From: Diphasiastrum complanatum
Taxonomy: Eukaryota > Streptophyta > Lycopodiopsida > Lycopodiales > Lycopodiaceae
Length of the DNA: 64,000 nucleotides
Direction: 5' to 3'
NCBI GenBank assembly: GCA_029204225.1
Contig: CM055111.1
Location: 20,717,003 to 20,781,002 of the forward strand
In this document: one piece after another, positions 22,583 through 32,744 of the stretch
Layout: each line of letters begins with the position of its first letter
Position numbering within the stretch: position 1 is the first letter of the stretch
The notes under the pieces: model-generated
The model's input: only the letters and a program-made list of their open reading frames with translations
What the model was told of the DNA's origin: nothing
Database searches by the model: none
Translations under genes and position numbers: made by a program

Positions 22583-24179
22583 ATGCTGCCAAACAATATT
22601 TAAGACATGGTAGCCGCTGAAAATTTTAATTAACCAATTACTTTCTAGGCTTGCTGTTCATTTGCATTTAGTTGTTTTTTTGTATGCATCTATTGAGGTT
22701 CGCATAGCTTTTTATTTGTTCTATGACCAGCATAGGTTGCAATTAAGTTTGAGGAGCACATTTAGTGTGGTGTTAACTATTTCAATGGGTCTATGCTTAT
22801 CATACGTACATAGTTAATTTTTTTTTTAAGGTTACGATGTCAAGTAGTTCTACCTCTTCTATTCCAGTAGTTGTAACTCAATATGTTGCAACAAGTGCAA
22901 CATCTTCATCTGACATTCCCAATGAAAGCTTTTTTTATAAAGCCACTCTTGAATCTGAACATGTTTTCGTAAATGATGTGGCATCGTCATCATTTACCGG
23001 TTCATCTTCTGAAATTTCTCAAGCAAGTACTTTTCAATAAATGATGCTTGTATCTCAGCTTGTATCAAATCTTTCGACCTCGTCCTCCTCTTTAGATACA
23101 GGCTTGGCACAATTAGAACATTGTTCTTTTGAACAAGTTGAATCATTGAGTGATGAGTCAAAAGCTTCAATTCACTCAGTTACTAATTCTAGTAAGCCAA
23201 GGATCGAAAGAAATGTTTGGAATGTCTACAAAAATATTTGGTTCTTGTTATTGATGGCATGGTTCAGAAGAAAACAATGTTGTCTCATTTTCTCAGAGTG
23301 CCCAAAAATTTGAACGAGGCAGATTTTATTCAAGTTCATCTCGTTGGAACACTTGTGTTTAATGGCACTTTGGAGTCCAAGGTCTTTTTTAATTATCCCA
23401 ATGTTCAAAATGATCCAAATTTGACAATCACCATTGTACATAAGATAATTTGCGAATTTGGTGAAAATCTTTCAGAAATACTTTATTTGCAGCTTGACAA
23501 CACTGCTAGAGAAAATAAAAATCAAACTGTTTTGGCATACTTGTCTATGCTAGTGGAGAAATTTTTTTTCAAAAAAGTAAAAATAGGATTTTTGTTTGTA
23601 GGACATACCCAGGATCAAATTGATCAAATGTTTAGTTGCTTTTCTAAGAGGTTGAAACACAAGAAAGCATTTTCATTACCAGTGCTTCAAAGCATTGTTG
23701 AGGAATCGTGAGATTGATCCATTTGCCTCATTAAAATTTTTGGAATCAAGTATTCAAGCAGCTTATCATTTTTTTGATGAGTTTGATCAGCATTGGTGGA
23801 TGGACTTTTTCAAGGAACAGAAAATCAGTTTACTCAATCTCGAATATACATGAACAATTGATCAATTTCATTGGCCTCATAAATTAGGAACATCAACTAT
23901 GACTGTCGAACCTTCAGATCTTCCTCGAGATAATGATTTCTTGCAACTTGTGCAAGGTGAGGAACATGAAATTTATGTGGGCTCAAGGAAGAATAGGAAA
24001 AGTGTAAAAGTTGCAAAAATGAAATGGCACGGTGATTTGAATGAAATCCGAATTGGAAGCCTTGTTGCACTTCTAGCTTCAAAAAACAATGAAGGACATC
24101 CATTTTGGATTGCCAAAGTACTTGGTTTTATTCAAAATAGTAATCAAACAAAAGTACTACGTGTCCATTGGTTGCGCAC

Positions 24180-24832
24180 TGTGAAAAACTCAGATCCAAA
24201 AGATGCTAAAGTTTCATAAAGATCTTGGCCATGGAAGTTATGCACATCTAGATTGAAAAAATGATAGAAATTGTGATGTTAAGCATACTAAACATCAACT
24301 AAACATCAAAATCTGATCATAAGCTTCCACAAACAGAAACTTGCTGTCCCTGTCCGTACTTCAGAGCCTACAACCTGCATTTCACACGTGTGAAGCCATA
24401 GCAACAAAGAAATCACAATTCTAGTGGCTAGAATGCAAGATATGAACAAAAAAGTGAGAGAGAAGAAGATGGATCTTCAAAGAGCATAACATTCATTCAA
24501 TAGAATGAAAATGAGATATGTACATACTCGTGGAGATGGCTATTTATAGCAGCCATAGTGCCTCTTGGCCACTTGTCTTATGATAGGCTAAAATTGGGGT
24601 CCAATAGGATTCACCCATATACCTAGAAATTTGGTCAAATAGGAATGCACCAAATTATGAGCCAATAGAAGAGCTCCACACTCGACCTCCTCTAATTAAT
24701 GTGACCTCAAAAGTAGTGTACACATACTTTGGGCCTCTACATACATGTATGAACCTATCTCTAACTTTTATTTGGCCATAGGCCTACAAAATCTCAAGTT
24801 AGGAAAATACTACTAGTTGACAATTTTTCACA
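24180..24832 (-). repeat. 3' LTR of young copia
   Basis: 653 bp, matching 29388-30040. Contains the TATA-like GCTATAAATAGCC (minus strand, near 24541) and the palindrome CACACGTGTG at 24383. Confidence 0.93.
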
Positions 24833-27800
24833 CTCCCTCTTCAACTAGTTTTAGCATAGATTTAGAAAGTACACCAAGACTTGTTCTATGCTTGAAAAAT
24901 AAGTCCTTTCCCAATGCTTTGGTAAAGATATCAGCCACACATTCCTTTGATGGGACATGTTCAAGCTTGATCTCTTTTGCCAACACTTGTTCTCTCACAA
25001 AATGGTAAGCCACCTCGATATGTTTGCTCCTTGCATGGAAAACCGGATTGCTTGCTAGACTTTGGGCTGAAAGGTTGTCACAAAAGATGATTGGACTCTC
25101 TGAAAAATCCAGCAAATGAAGCTCCATAATCATCCTCTTGATCCACACCATCTCCTTTGTGCATGATGTCAAAGCTTTGTACTCGGCCTCACTAGAAGAA
25201 AGTGATATAGTTGCTTGTTTCTTCGACATCCATGAGATAGCTCCATCACCTATGAAAATAGCATGTGCATTTATGGATTTTCTATCCATAAGGTCTCCTG
25301 CAAAATCTGAATCTGAAAAACCAAATAAGTTAGGTGATGAGCCTCTATAAACAATGCCAAAATCTTTTGTTCCCGAGATGTATCTCAAGATCCTCTTTCC
25401 TAGTTTCCAATGTTCTATGCTAGGATCTTGCATGAATTGGCTTAATCTACCAACACAATAAGATAAATCAGGTCTTGTGATGGTTAGATATATAAGAGAA
25501 CCTATTAGCTTCCTATAGAGAGTAATGTCCTCGAAGGATCTTTCATTACCTCTTATAGTTAGCTTTACATGTGATTCCATAGGTGTATCAATAGGATTTG
25601 CATCTACCATATGAAATCTATTGAGAATAGAAATAGCATACTTCTCTTGTGAAATAAAAGTGATTTGAGAAGTTCTAATTACTTCTATTCCTAAGATATA
25701 GCTCAAAAGACCAAGATCATGCACTTCAAATTCCTTTTTTAGTGCTTTCTTGATATCTTCTATATCTTCCTTGTTCCCTCCACTTAAAATAATGTCATCC
25801 ACATAAATTAGAAGGATTGTAACATCATTAGCACTAATTCTAAAGTAAAGTGAATGATCATACTCACTCATAGTGAAGTTTTGAGAAAGTAGAAAAGAGT
25901 TAAGCCTAGCATACCAACTCCTTGGTGCTTGCTTAAGACCATACAAACTTTTTTGTAGAAAACACACATGATTAGGCTTGCTATGAGAAACATAGCTCTC
26001 GGGTTGCTCCATGTAGACTTCCTCTTCAAGATCACCATTCAAGAAAGCATTAGAAATGTCTAATTGCCAAAGATCCCATCCATAAAGAGTTGCAAGGGAA
26101 ATGATTACTCTTATGCTCACCATCTTTGCCACGGGTGCAAAGGTTTCCTCATAGTCAATGCCATGCTCTTGAGCATAACCTTTAGCCACCAACCTTGCCT
26201 TGAACTTGTTGATAGATCCATCTTGATTTGTCTTTACCTTGAAGATCCATTTGCATCCAATTGCACTTTTGCCCTTTGGAAGCTCCACCAATCTCCATGT
26301 GTTGTTCTTCATAAGTGCTTCAAACTCAAGATCCATTGCTTGGATCCATTCCTCTTTTTGCCTTGCTTCATCTACACATGAAGGTACATCAAAAGAAGTT
26401 AGGAAAGCATAGTTGGATCCATCCACCACTTGCTTACCTTTGCCATCATAAGTGAGCCTTGAGGGTTTCACTTTATGCCTTGGAGTTCTCCTTGGAATTT
26501 GACTTGAAGAGGCTTCTTCAACATCCACATCCAATGTGTCATCAACTCCATTGTCATCAAGCACATTAGTTGCAACAACACCATCATCACTTGAAACAAC
26601 TTTTGGAATGTTACTTTCATCAAAAATGACATCCCTACTTGTGAACACTTTCTTGATTGAAGGAACATAAATCCTATATGCTTTGCTTACTTCACTATAA
26701 CCAACAAAAATGCCCTTTCTTGAAGATGGATCCTCCTTAGTTCTATCATCAAGAGTAATGTTGAAGTAGCAAATGCATCCAAAAGTTCTTAGAAACTTGA
26801 CATTAGGCTTCGTACCAAACAAAGCTTCAAAAGGGGTTTTTCCTTCCAATACAACACTTGGCCATCTATTGCATAGGAAATTTGCACACAACAAAGCATC
26901 ACTCCAAAAAGGTTTAGGAAGATTAGCATTCAATCTCATTGCCTTTGCACTCTCACACAAGGTTCTATTCTTCCTCTCGGCCACTCCATTTTGTTGTGGT
27001 GTTCTTGGACATGTGTACTCCCTCTTGATCCCATGCTCATCGCAAAAGGCTTTGAATTTGTTAGAAATGTATTCACCACCATTGTCGCTCCTCAAGCATT
27101 TGATTTTGGTTGTAAATTGAGTCTCAATAGCAACTTTGAACTTGACAAACACATCAAACACCTCATCCTTGCTCTTTAGTAGATAAACCCAACAAAATCT
27201 ACTAAAATCATCAATGAAAGTTACATACATCTTAGCACCTCCATTGCTAATTGTAGTAACACCATGAATATCCGAATGCAAGAGAGAAAAAGGCATCTTA
27301 GATCTAGATATAGATCTAGTATATGGCAATCTATGTGATTTAGACAAAGCACATTCTTCACAAACATGATTCAAGCAAGTAAGAGACTTGGGAAGTCCCC
27401 TTACTACCTCCTTTTTGGCTATTACCTCCAAGGCCTTGTAGTTGAGATGTCCCATCCTTTTATGCCATACCTCTTGAATTGACATTTGTTCATTTGCCAT
27501 GCATCCAACTTGGTTAGCAACAACACATGCATCAAGCTTGAACAATTTCCCTTGCCTTTTCCCTTTTGCAATGATACTACACCCCTTTTTGATCAAGCAA
27601 GCATCACCATCAAACTCAACTTTGAATCCTTTGTCAAGCATTTGGCTTACACTAAGTAAGTTCTTGGTAATGGATGGAATGAGCAAAACATCTTTCAATT
27701 CTATATTCCTATTTGTAGAAAGTGAAATAGGAATTGTGCCAATCCCCTTGATTGCACACTCACCATCATTTGCGGTATAGATTACCTTCCTATCACCATC

Positions 27801-28778
27801 AAATGCCATTAAAGATGAAAAATACTCTTTATGATATGTCATATGAGAAGTGGCTCCACTATCAATCCACCAAGGATCAATGTCTCCATGATTAGCCAAC
27901 AAGCAAGATGACATAACAAAAGCATCATTTGAAAGAAGCTCATCCCCACCCTCATCAATAGTTAGATTGGTTTGCTTTTCCCCTTGATCCCTCTTTTTCT
28001 TAAAACAATCACTAGAAAAATGCCCTTTGACTCCACAATAGAAACATTTTAGCTTAGATCTATCCTTCTTTTTGCCAAAAGTAGAGTGCTCACCTTGGTC
28101 TTGCCCTTTAGACCAATTGCTTTTACCTTTGCCCTTGAACTTGCCTTTAGAGAACATTGCCTCCTCTTCTCCTCCTTGAGATGTAGAAGATGCTCCCACT
28201 CTTGCTTGCAACCTGAATTCTTCAGCCAACAAGACCTCTTGCAAGTCTCCAACACTTGGTAAACATTTTTGGATAGCATAACTTTGAACAAGATTAGCAT
28301 GATCATCCAACAAGCCATTGAGAATCACTTGAACAAGCTCCTCATTATTTATGCCATCATTAATGCATGCTAACTCATCATTCAATGCTTTAACTCTCAA
28401 AACAAAAGCATGTCCATTCTCACTCTTCTTTTGCATACAAGAAAAGATTTGCCTTCTTAAAGTCAACACTCTAGAAGTAGACTTGGATTCATAAACCTTC
28501 TTCAAGGCTTCCCAAGCTTCACTAGATGATGTGCACTTACCAACCTCTTTGATAAGCTCATTTGTCACATTCATCTTGATCATGTGAAGGGCTTTCTTTG
28601 CCCTCTTGTCATACCTCAATTGTTCTTGAGGTGCCAAAGGTCTCTCCTCCACACCTACAACAATATCCATCAACTCATTCATCTCAAGCAAAGACTCCAT
28701 CCTTACTTTCCAAGTAGAATAGTTGAGGGAGGTAAGCCTATCATTGCTTTCCAACATGTAGCCTCCATTTGTAGCCAT
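24828..28778 (-). CDS. Copia gag-pol polyprotein, intact
   Basis: 1,316 residues, one frame. Gag N-terminus (SLNYSTWKVRMES, residues 18-30), zinc knuckle C245-C248-H253-C258, protease active site D306-S-G, pre-integrase WHKRMGHLNY near 438, integrase triad D503, D565 and E601 (35 residues between the last two), RT YVDD at 992-995, RNase H with DSDFAGD and SSSEAEY, and the usual DIFTKAL end. Order PR-IN-RT-RH is copia. The stop codon is formed with the first bases of the LTR. Being a single ORF, gag and pol are made together and cut by the protease. All catalytic residues expected of the family are present. Confidence 0.96.
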   Translation of the reverse strand: MATNGGYMLESNDRLTSLNYSTWKVRMESLLEMNELMDIVVGVEERPLAPQEQLRYDKRAKKALHMIKMNVTNELIKEVGKCTSSSEAWEALKKVYESKSTSRVLTLRRQIFSCMQKKSENGHAFVLRVKALNDELACINDGINNEELVQVILNGLLDDHANLVQSYAIQKCLPSVGDLQEVLLAEEFRLQARVGASSTSQGGEEEAMFSKGKFKGKGKSNWSKGQDQGEHSTFGKKKDRSKLKCFYCGVKGHFSSDCFKKKRDQGEKQTNLTIDEGGDELLSNDAFVMSSCLLANHGDIDPWWIDSGATSHMTYHKEYFSSLMAFDGDRKVIYTANDGECAIKGIGTIPISLSTNRNIELKDVLLIPSITKNLLSVSQMLDKGFKVEFDGDACLIKKGCSIIAKGKRQGKLFKLDACVVANQVGCMANEQMSIQEVWHKRMGHLNYKALEVIAKKEVVRGLPKSLTCLNHVCEECALSKSHRLPYTRSISRSKMPFSLLHSDIHGVTTISNGGAKMYVTFIDDFSRFCWVYLLKSKDEVFDVFVKFKVAIETQFTTKIKCLRSDNGGEYISNKFKAFCDEHGIKREYTCPRTPQQNGVAERKNRTLCESAKAMRLNANLPKPFWSDALLCANFLCNRWPSVVLEGKTPFEALFGTKPNVKFLRTFGCICYFNITLDDRTKEDPSSRKGIFVGYSEVSKAYRIYVPSIKKVFTSRDVIFDESNIPKVVSSDDGVVATNVLDDNGVDDTLDVDVEEASSSQIPRRTPRHKVKPSRLTYDGKGKQVVDGSNYAFLTSFDVPSCVDEARQKEEWIQAMDLEFEALMKNNTWRLVELPKGKSAIGCKWIFKVKTNQDGSINKFKARLVAKGYAQEHGIDYEETFAPVAKMVSIRVIISLATLYGWDLWQLDISNAFLNGDLEEEVYMEQPESYVSHSKPNHVCFLQKSLYGLKQAPRSWYARLNSFLLSQNFTMSEYDHSLYFRISANDVTILLIYVDDIILSGGNKEDIEDIKKALKKEFEVHDLGLLSYILGIEVIRTSQITFISQEKYAISILNRFHMVDANPIDTPMESHVKLTIRGNERSFEDITLYRKLIGSLIYLTITRPDLSYCVGRLSQFMQDPSIEHWKLGKRILRYISGTKDFGIVYRGSSPNLFGFSDSDFAGDLMDRKSINAHAIFIGDGAISWMSKKQATISLSSSEAEYKALTSCTKEMVWIKRMIMELHLLDFSESPIIFCDNLSAQSLASNPVFHARSKHIEVAYHFVREQVLAKEIKLEHVPSKECVADIFTKALGKDLFFKHRTSLGVLSKSMLKLVEEGV

Positions 28779-29387
28779 GTTGCAATGATTGATCTCTGAT
28801 CTTTGACCTGTTCCAATGCACTAAGCACTCTCTTGAATCAACAAATGAAACACAAGAAGAAATCACAAAGATTTGGAACCTAAAACCTTACTTTTTCTCT
28901 CTTTTCCTCACTTTTTCCTTAATTTTAGCCACTAGTTTTATGATTTCTTGATCAAACCAAGACCAAACCTCAATATACTTGCTTTTCCCTCACTCCTAAG
29001 ATTGAAATACACTCTTGAATCATTCAGCAAACTGAAAATCAGAGGGTTACATCAATTTTGAAGTTTTTGACATGAAGAAGCAAGAAATTGAATCAAAAAA
29101 CTATATGCTAGAATGGAAAACTAATAGGATCTTGTTGGATCTTGCATCTCCCTCTTTCCAAAACAATTTTTGTCTCCTTATTCTGATAAGTACAGAGGGA
29201 ATTCGCCCTACTTCAATTGAAATGCATACAAATGATGTTTTGATCACAAAGATCCAATTTCTACACATAAATCAACAAGATTTTTAGCTAGAAACTTGAT
29301 TGGAATGCTACAAAAGCAAACTCGCCCACAAATCTCTTCTAAATCTGGCAAAACCTGCACATTTGGCCGCCTAATGCTCTGATACCA

Positions 29388-30040
29388 TGTGAAAAACTCA
29401 GATCCAAAAGATGCTAAAGTTTCATAAAGATCTTGGCCATGGAAGTTATGCACATCTAGATTGAAAAAATGATAGAAATTGTGATGTTAAGCATACTAAA
29501 CATCAACTAAACATCAAAATCTGATCATAAGCTTCCACAAACAGAAACTTGCTGTCCCTGTCCGTACTTCAGAGCCTACAACCTGCATTTCACACGTGTG
29601 AAGCCATAGCAACAAAGAAATCACAATTCTAGTGGCTAGAATGCAAGATATGAACAAAAAAGTGAGAGAGAAGAAGATGGATCTTCAAAGAGCATAACAT
29701 TCATTCAATAGAATGAAAATGAGATATGTACATACTCGTGGAGATGGCTATTTATAGCAGCCATAGTGCCTCTTGGCCACTTGTCTTATGATAGGCTAAA
29801 ATTGGGGTCCAATAGGATTCACCCATATACCTAGAAATTTGGTCAAATAGGAATGCACCAAATTATGAGCCAATAGAAGAGCTCCACACTCGACCTCCTC
29901 TAATTAATGTGACCTCAAAAGTAGTGTACACATACTTTGGGCCTCTACATACATGTATGAACCTATCTCTAACTTTTATTTGGCCATAGGCCTACAAAAT
30001 CTCAAGTTAGGAAAATACTACTAGTTGACAATTTTTCACA
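29388..30040 (-). repeat. 5' LTR of young copia
   Basis: 653 bp. It drives minus-strand transcription, with a TATA-like box near 29749 and CACACGTGTG at 29591. Confidence 0.93.
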
Positions 30041-30475
30041 CGCACGACGTCAACGAATGCTTTTTTGGGAAGGTACGAACTTGAAATGTTGCAAGTAGAT
30101 CCAAATGGCAAGAGAAAGAGATTGCCAAAAAATCAACCAAGAGTCGACGATTTGAATCTACAAGATGTAGATGTTTTGGCATTTAATTTTGAACTAACAA
30201 TGACCAATCATCTAAGAAAGTCAACAATATCTATATTGAAAGAACGACTTGGATTATTTGAAAAACCATCATCCTCCACTCGTCATCAACAGAGAAAAGC
30301 TGATTTACAAGGTTTTTTGTCAACATTAGATGCGGATTCTGAGGAAGACATGCCAGTTGACTTTGATGAAGAAGACGGGTCTTTCACTTCATCAGCTGAA
30401 AACGAGAGTGTTGAGAATATGTCAAGTTCTGAATTGAGAGGCATCAGTGAAAATTCCTTAGAAAATGTACTTTAA

Positions 30476-30740
30476 AAAAAAAAGTGCAAATATAATTTAA
30501 GTTATTTTGTATTTCAATGGGATTTCGAGTTTCAAAAATCATTTGTTCTCTTGAATTATTATTTCATTCGTAATTATGATGGTTTTATGAAGCTTGCAAC
30601 AAAAAACTTGTAGCTCTTTATTTAGAATATGCATTTTCTGGCTTATTTTAAAAATAAAATTCAGAGATTTATTAAAAAAATCCATGATTTTGGCCTAAAA
30701 CTAGGACCATTAAAAAACACCAAAAAAGATTACTCTTTTT
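30476..30740. other. AT-rich right margin of the transposon
   Basis: Non-coding A/T-rich sequence after the stop of the transposase-like gene; nothing else seen. Confidence 0.5.
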
Positions 30741-30778
30741 TAGGTCAAAGTCCCAAAACAAATGTCATCGTGTTACAT
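30741..30778 (-). repeat. Right terminal inverted repeat and TSD
   Basis: TAGGTCA (30741-30747), TGTCATCGTGTT (30763-30774), ACAT (30775-30778): the inverted counterpart of the left end. Confidence 0.75.
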
Positions 30779-31024
30779 CAAGAAGTGTGAGGGAGATTGA
30801 GTCATTATTTTGTCCAAAAATAGTCAAGATTGACTTGATTTATTGTAAGTAGATTGTAACTCATCTAATCTTCAATCCATCTTAGTGAGGGAGTGCTAGA
30901 ACTGAGATTATAAGTCCATTTGTTGGATTAGAAATCTAACTTGAGTGAATCACTACAAGAGATACCTTTGTGAGTTTCTAGAATCAATCAAATCAATTTT
31001 TTATTTGTAGAAATCACTAGTAAG

Positions 31025-31288
31025 ATGGTGTCTATCGAAGCTTTCCTTCTAGAAGCTAGTGAGAGATTGAACTCTACAAATTATGCCATTTGGAAGGCTA
31101 GGATGGAGTCACTAATGATGCTCCAAGACCTTTATGAATTCTTGATTGAAGAAGATGATGAACCTCTTGGTGCACAAGAGTTAGTAAGATACAAGAAAAG
31201 ATCTAGAGCATCACTTCATTGTGTAAAGATGAATGTACCTAATGATCTTTTGAGAGAAGTATCATCTTGTACTAGTGATAAATGTTGA
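31025..31288 (+). pseudogene. Gag N-terminus of the old copia
   Basis: MVSIEAFLLEASERLNSTNY, AIWKARMESLMML and ALHCVKMNVPND-like sequence are the first 87 residues of a copia gag, then a stop. It begins about 245 bp after the right end of the DNA transposon. Confidence 0.85.
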
Positions 31289-32061
31289 AATTCTATGCTC
31301 AAGCCCAATTCCATTAGGTAATGACCATCTTGGAAAATTCTTATTTATATCTATTTTTGAAAACAACAAAAAGAAGGAAGGAAGAAGGCTTGAAGTTTTG
31401 TACAGAAGATCAGAAAAATCAAGATCGGATTTTTCCGACCCAAGCCTATTTTTTGACCCAATGTTAAATCCCATCAAAGAGAGGTTTTTTGGCCATGGAT
31501 AGGATCGGATCGAGGCGGAAAATATCCAGGCGCCTTCGACCCTGAATCGGATCAGATTGGGTCTAATAATCAGACCCTTTGTATAAATCCGACCCAATGT
31601 ATAAATTCTGACCCTTTGTATAGTCAACTCGAAAATCTGACCCACGTCGCGATGTTGATAGTCCACCTACTTCTGTACACAACTCTCTGGCAAAAACGAC
31701 GGCTACCTACTACAGGACCAATGTAGCTAATTAAGTAGGTCAATGTAAGCTTTCAATGTACTTATTATCTGACTTCTAATCATCAAGGAAGATCTACTGG
31801 AGTCAGCGCTCTGATCGGGTTATCATCTTGTAGGCATTATGTTGTAAATAGTTAAGTTCAGTTTTCAAGTTTTGAATCTATCAATTAGCTATCAATGAAC
31901 TTAGCTAAAGACTGATTAGTGCCCACTGATTTGTGCCAGCTTCAAGCTCTTGTACTCAATTTTGATTATTATCAGAGTGTATTTTTGTGCCTACACTACG
32001 ATTTTGTTCTATTGCGCATTGTAGTTATTCGATCCATCTTGAGCTTGATTTGATCCTTAAG
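31289..32061. other. Insert or rearranged stretch within the old copia
   Basis: About 0.78 kb replacing the rest of gag, protease and pre-integrase. It is bordered by the 8-mer GATAAATG at 31277-31284 and 32065-32072. GACCC/GTATAAAT words repeat near 31560-31620. No coding sequence recognised; it could be a solo LTR or another insertion. Confidence 0.35.
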
Positions 32062-32487
32062 AATGATAAATGCAGATGTAAGATCTACACTCCTCTTGAA
32101 ATCATCCATTCGGATGTTCATAGTTCTCACAAAAATCTAATGGTGGTGCCAAGTACTATGTAATCTTCATTGATGATCATCTAGATATTGTTGGATATAC
32201 CTCTTGTCTAGTAAATCTATGGTGTATGATTCATTTTTAAAGTTCAAAACTCTTGTAAAAAATCAACTTAGTACCAAGATCAAGGTATTAAGAAGTGTTA
32301 ATGGAGGTGAATATATCTCCAATAAGTTGACTGAGTTTTGCAGTTCTAATGGCATTAAGAGGGAGTTGTCATGTCCATATACCCCTCAACAAAATGGAGT
32401 GGCCAAGAGGAGAAATAGATCTCTTGTGAGTGTGATAAGGCCTTAAGACTAGATACTCCTCTACCCAAACCTTTTTGGGGTGAGGCA
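32062..32487 (+). pseudogene. Integrase core of the old copia, first part
   Basis: PLEIIHSDVH, then LRSVNGGEYISNK (the catalytic aspartate of SDNGGEY is now Val), CPYTPQQNGVAKRRNRS (the catalytic Glu is now Lys) and PLPKPFWGEA. Frameshifts and stops are present. Interrupted at 32488. Confidence 0.85.
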
Positions 32488-32730
32488 TGTCGTAAAACTG
32501 TGGGTGTGCGAAAAAGGGCGAAGGTGGTCCAAAAATGATTTCTAAGTCATCCTGGCCAGTGTGTCACATTTTTTGTGAAGGCAGGAAAAAGACGAAGGTG
32601 CCTAAAAAATGGTTAAGGCAAAAATCTGAAAGGTAAAAATGTGAAGGTCCGAAACATGTAGTCGGCCTTAATTTTTCAAGATGCTCATTACTTAAACGAT
32701 TTGTTTAAGGCTGAGCATAAAAAACTAACA
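32488..32730 (-). repeat. 3' LTR, internally deleted
   Basis: 243 bp against 1,130 bp for its partner: about 0.89 kb between GGGTGTGCG and AAAAAGGGCG has been lost. Confidence 0.85.
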
Positions 32731-32744
32731 GTCCCCCTTATTGT

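Larger units (their letters stand above)
24180..30040 (-). mobile_element. Young full-length copia element
   Basis: 5,861 bp with two 653-bp LTRs that I read as identical, a TSD of CGCAC (24175-24179 and 30041-30045), the primer site TGGTATCAGAGC (minus strand, 29387-29376), a polypurine GAAGAGGGAG next to the 3' LTR and one uninterrupted gag-pol ORF. It lies inside codons WLRT of the transposon gene. Intact parts and identical LTRs indicate a very recent insertion, possibly of a currently active family. Confidence 0.95.
22837..30475 (+). pseudogene. RNase H-fold transposase-like gene with Tudor-like end, split by copia
   Basis: Starts MSSSSTSSIPVVVTQYVA at 22837, with a stop at 23038 and a Ser-rich N-terminus that runs to about 23200. 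After a frameshift it reads YLVLVIDGMVQKKT, HFLRVPKNLNEADF, LYLQLDNTARENKNQ and FLFVGHTQDQIDQMF. IDG, LDN and the acidic residues after VGHT are candidate catalytic positions of a DDE-type fold; I recall this pattern from proteins labelled DUF7869. After another shift near 23700 the frame (one stop) runs through WHGDLNEIRIGSLVALLAS, HPFWIAKVLGF and VLRVHWLRT, a Tudor/agenet-like beta-barrel. It is cut at 24179 by the copia and resumes in frame at 30041 (TSTNAFLGRYELEML) to an acidic, Ser-rich tail ending at 30475. The part usually found before IDG seems shortened. Confidence 0.7.
17212..30774. mobile_element. Candidate new DNA transposon: ParB-methyltransferase plus RNase H-fold transposase
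   Basis: Left end AATATGATGACA (17212-17223); the right end read inward is AACACGATGACA (30774-30763): a 12-bp inverted repeat with two C/T differences. TGACCTA follows at 14 and 15 bp inside each end. The flanks are ACAT at 17208-17211 and 30775-30778, a 4-bp target duplication. Total 13.6 kb, or about 7.7 kb without the copia inserted at 24180. Contents: AT-rich left margin, minus-strand ParB-like/DNA methyltransferase gene, central palindrome array, plus-strand transposase-like gene, AT-rich right margin. A 4-bp duplication is a feature of Sola-type transposons, but I cannot place the family. Both genes are broken. Confidence 0.75.
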
